Assembly (NCBI GenBank): GCA_017882655.1
Contig: JADGPB010000003.1
Coordinates: forward strand, 1-24,763
Source: Propionibacteriales bacterium
GTDB lineage: Bacteria; Actinomycetota; Actinomycetes; Propionibacteriales; Propionibacteriaceae
Reading direction: 5' to 3'
Length of the DNA stretch: 24,763 nt
Shown: positions 23,073-24,763 of the stretch, in pieces
Position numbering within the stretch: the stretch's first letter is position 1
Layout: each line of letters opens with the position of its first letter
Made by a program: the position numbers and the translations under genes
The notes under the pieces: generated by a model
What the model was told of the DNA's origin: nothing
Seen by the model: the letters and a program-made list of their open reading frames with translations, nothing else
The model's database searches: none

Positions 23073-23963
23073 ATGGTTCAGGGCGTCGGGGTCGTCGGGT
23101 TGGGTGTGATGGGGTCGGCCATCGTGACACGGCTGGCAAGGATGGGAAATGAGGTCCGGGCATACGACGTGAACCCCGATGCGATCGCCCGCGCGGTCGG
23201 GTTCGGTGCCACGGCGGCGTCCACCCCAGTGGAGGCGGCCGGCGCCGGCGTCGTGATCCTCTCGCTCCCGAACGCCGCCATCGTCGAGGCGGCCGCTTTC
23301 GGACCGGGCGGCGCGGCTGCCGGGGGGTCGCCGACTCTCGTCATTGACATGTCGAGCATCGACCCGGGAGCGACCATGGGTTTTGCCGAGCGCGCCGCAG
23401 CGTCGGGGCATGCATGGGTGGACGCGCCCCTGTCAGGCGGGGCGCCGGGCGCGCTCGCGGGTCGCCTGACGCTCATGCTGGGAGGTACCGATGCCGATGT
23501 GACGAGGGCGCGTGCGGTGCTGGCGGCCGTCGCGTCCCGGATGACCCATTGCGGGCCCTCGGGGGCCGGCCAGACCGTCAAGCTGCTGAACCAGGTCATT
23601 GTTGGTACGGCCATGACCGCCCTGGCCGAAGTGGCGGCCCTGGTCCGCGCGAACAAGCTTGATCCAGAGGTTGTCCGGGATGCGCTCGGCGGTGGGCGCG
23701 CCGACTCGCCGCTCTTGCAGGAGTTCTTCGTGAAGTTCGCCTCCGCCGACCCGGCCGTGACAGGCCGGATCGGCAACATGATCAAGGATCTTGACGGGGC
23801 CACACAGGCCGGCCGCAGCCTCGGCGTCCCGTTGCCGCTGACGTCTGCGGCGGCGGAGGTGCACCGCTGGCTGCGCTCGCGGGGTCTGGACGCCGCAGAC
23901 TCGGCTGCACTGCTGGCCTACTACGAACCCGACGTCGCTGACCCTGGCCACTGGTTGTCCTGA
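23073..23963 (+). CDS. GarR/3-hydroxyisobutyrate dehydrogenase-family NAD(P)-dependent reductase
   Basis: Beta-hydroxyacid dehydrogenase of 296 residues. Motifs: NAD-binding GLGVMG (9-14), the substrate loop DAPLSGGAPGA (117-127) with a G-rich follow-on, and GxxKxxxN with catalytic K170 and N174. The helical C-terminal domain (about 165-285) supplies the dimer interface. Family members reduce tartronate semialdehyde to glycerate or oxidise 3-hydroxyisobutyrate; next to sugar-acid genes the first is attractive, but the sequence does not decide. ATG 23073 has aaagggg at 23060-23066; an upstream ATG at 23034 has no ribosome site. Separated from the transporter by a terminator, so it is a separate transcription unit. 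Confidence 0.87.
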   Translation: MVQGVGVVGLGVMGSAIVTRLARMGNEVRAYDVNPDAIARAVGFGATAASTPVEAAGAGVVILSLPNAAIVEAAAFGPGGAAAGGSPTLVIDMSSIDPGATMGFAERAAASGHAWVDAPLSGGAPGALAGRLTLMLGGTDADVTRARAVLAAVASRMTHCGPSGAGQTVKLLNQVIVGTAMTALAEVAALVRANKLDPEVVRDALGGGRADSPLLQEFFVKFASADPAVTGRIGNMIKDLDGATQAGRSLGVPLPLTSAAAEVHRWLRSRGLDAADSAALLAYYEPDVADPGHWLS

Positions 23964-24026
23964 ATCGGACCGACGCGGGGACCGCCGCCTTCAGGGGGCG
24001 GCACCACCTAGCGGCGGCGAGCGAGG

Positions 24027-24386
24027 TCAGGAGACCGGTTCGTTCACCCAGGCGACCAGCCGCCAACCCGCGTCGGTGCGCCAGAACAGACGCAGGTTGT
24101 CATAGCGGGGCGCGTCGGCCGGCGGTGTCACCGTGTCCCCGGACCACTTGACGACAGTGCACCTGATGACGGCTCGACGCTCGGGGAACTGCATAACCTG
24201 CACATCACTCATCACCCGCCGCGCCCCCACGGCGAGGCCGTCGAGGAAATCTCCGCGTGTCGCGACCTCACCGCTCGGTCGGATCATGACGAATTGTTCA
24301 TGGAGCAACTCCTCGAAGAACGCCCGGTCGGCGCGGGACTCCGCATCCGCGATCGCCTCGTTGAGCTCGCGTAACTCTGTGATCAA
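24027..24386 (-). CDS. NTF2-like/DUF4440 family protein
   Basis: The 119-residue product fits the SnoaL/NTF2-like alpha+beta barrel: an N-terminal helix pair (ELNEAIADAESRADRAFFEELLHEQFVMI), the PSGEVATRGDFLDGL loop, then beta strands ending in the WRTDAGWRLVAWVNEPV pair. DUF4440 members are often small hydrolase/isomerase-like or ligand-binding proteins; no catalytic residues can be assigned. The start is TTG (24386-24384) with ggagga (24395-24390) only three bases away, a tight but usable spacing. It converges on the GarR-like gene, with 63 bases between them. Confidence 0.75.
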   Translation of the reverse strand: MITELRELNEAIADAESRADRAFFEELLHEQFVMIRPSGEVATRGDFLDGLAVGARRVMSDVQVMQFPERRAVIRCTVVKWSGDTVTPPADAPRYDNLRLFWRTDAGWRLVAWVNEPVS

Positions 24387-24763
24387 GGCTCCTCCAATTC
24401 ACTGCATAGTTGGTCCAGGGTTGGCACACCCCGGAACATCAAGGGGTGCGGGCTATAGGGCCCTGGGCGCGGCGGGAGCCCCTACCCTTCCACGCCAGCC
24501 GGGCACTCGAGACCCCTGGCTTGGGCGGCCTTCCGAGGATGGTCGTCGGGGCTCACGCTTCTGGGTCAGGGACTGGGTGCGGTCGGGCGCATGCCAGGCG
24601 CGCGGCGAGGGCCCGGCGAGCACCCTCCGCCACACCTTGGACCGCCGCCCCGGCTCGGGCGATGTGCGTCGCCTTGGCGGCAGCGAGTGCTCCCGCGTTG
24701 CTGAAGACGAACCTATTTCCCCTTGTCAGAGCGAAATTCGTGACTTTGGCTGAGGGAGGACTT
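24387..24763. other. 377-base end region without a recognisable gene
   Basis: Open frames here lack ribosome sites and look like high-GC noise. A CACCCC/GGGGTG inverted repeat lies at 24427-24432 and 24443-24448. The last bases carry gagggagga (24752-24760), a strong purine-rich ribosome site, with TTGTCA at 24723-24728 upstream; a plus-strand gene probably starts just beyond the window. Confidence 0.3.

Noticed and set aside
24133..24753. A 206-codon plus-strand frame over the NTF2-like gene
   Set aside because: The minus-strand frame gives a coherent NTF2-like fold; the plus-strand translation is low-complexity and lacks a start signal.

Overview
The window comes from a high-GC Gram-positive bacterium, an actinomycete. 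Third codon positions are dominated by G and C. Start/stop overlaps of 1-4 bases (ATGA, GTGA, TGATG) are common. Several genes have a TAnnnT -10 box 6-7 bases before the start codon, which is the leaderless layout usual in Actinomycetota. Gene content agrees: a sortase-type LAxTG surface protein, Actinomycetota-style TrmI, an Excalibur-domain protein, DUF3054, and tyrA-cmk-der order. Propionibacteriales is a guess, not a demonstrated placement.

Left part (1-15900) looks like ordinary chromosome. It opens with two overlapping secreted, membrane-anchored proteins. The first is an alpha/alpha-barrel protein with a LADTG sorting signal. The second carries a DUF4430 (transcobalamin-like C-terminal) domain and a C-terminal membrane anchor. 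Together they look like the two halves of a transcobalamin/intrinsic factor split over two genes, and they sit immediately before metH, the cobalamin-dependent methionine synthase. Next come an orphan family-5 solute-binding lipoprotein, tRNA m1A58 methyltransferase (trmI), an ArsB/SLC13-type permease, a universal stress protein and a 56-residue acidic protein. A convergent DUF3054 membrane protein follows, then tyrA, cmk, an oxalate/formate-type MFS transporter, der, and a membrane-anchored Excalibur protein.

A tRNA-Pro(GGG) gene at 15926-15999 marks a boundary. It is followed by about 800 bases almost without genes (short repeats, one possible 53-residue membrane protein, one terminator) and then by a catabolic cluster (16875-23963). 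The cluster holds idnO-like gluconate 5-dehydrogenase, idnD-like L-idonate 5-dehydrogenase, a FAH-family hydrolase, a D-2-hydroxyacid dehydrogenase, an IclR regulator, an MHS-family carboxylate:H+ symporter and a GarR/3-hydroxyisobutyrate dehydrogenase-like reductase. A coherent reading is uptake of a keto-sugar acid or idonate and conversion to gluconate: 2-ketogulonate to L-idonate (hydroxyacid dehydrogenase), to 5-ketogluconate (IdnD), to gluconate (IdnO). The operon promoter and the transporter promoter share a matching element at the same place between -35 and -10, so they are probably controlled together, most simply by the IclR protein. An NTF2/DUF4440-like gene on the minus strand closes the window, followed by about 375 bases without a recognisable gene.

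The two most interesting items are the split transcobalamin-like surface pair next to metH, and the idonate/ketogluconate cluster with its paired operator-promoters placed just after a tRNA with an unusual 3' part.
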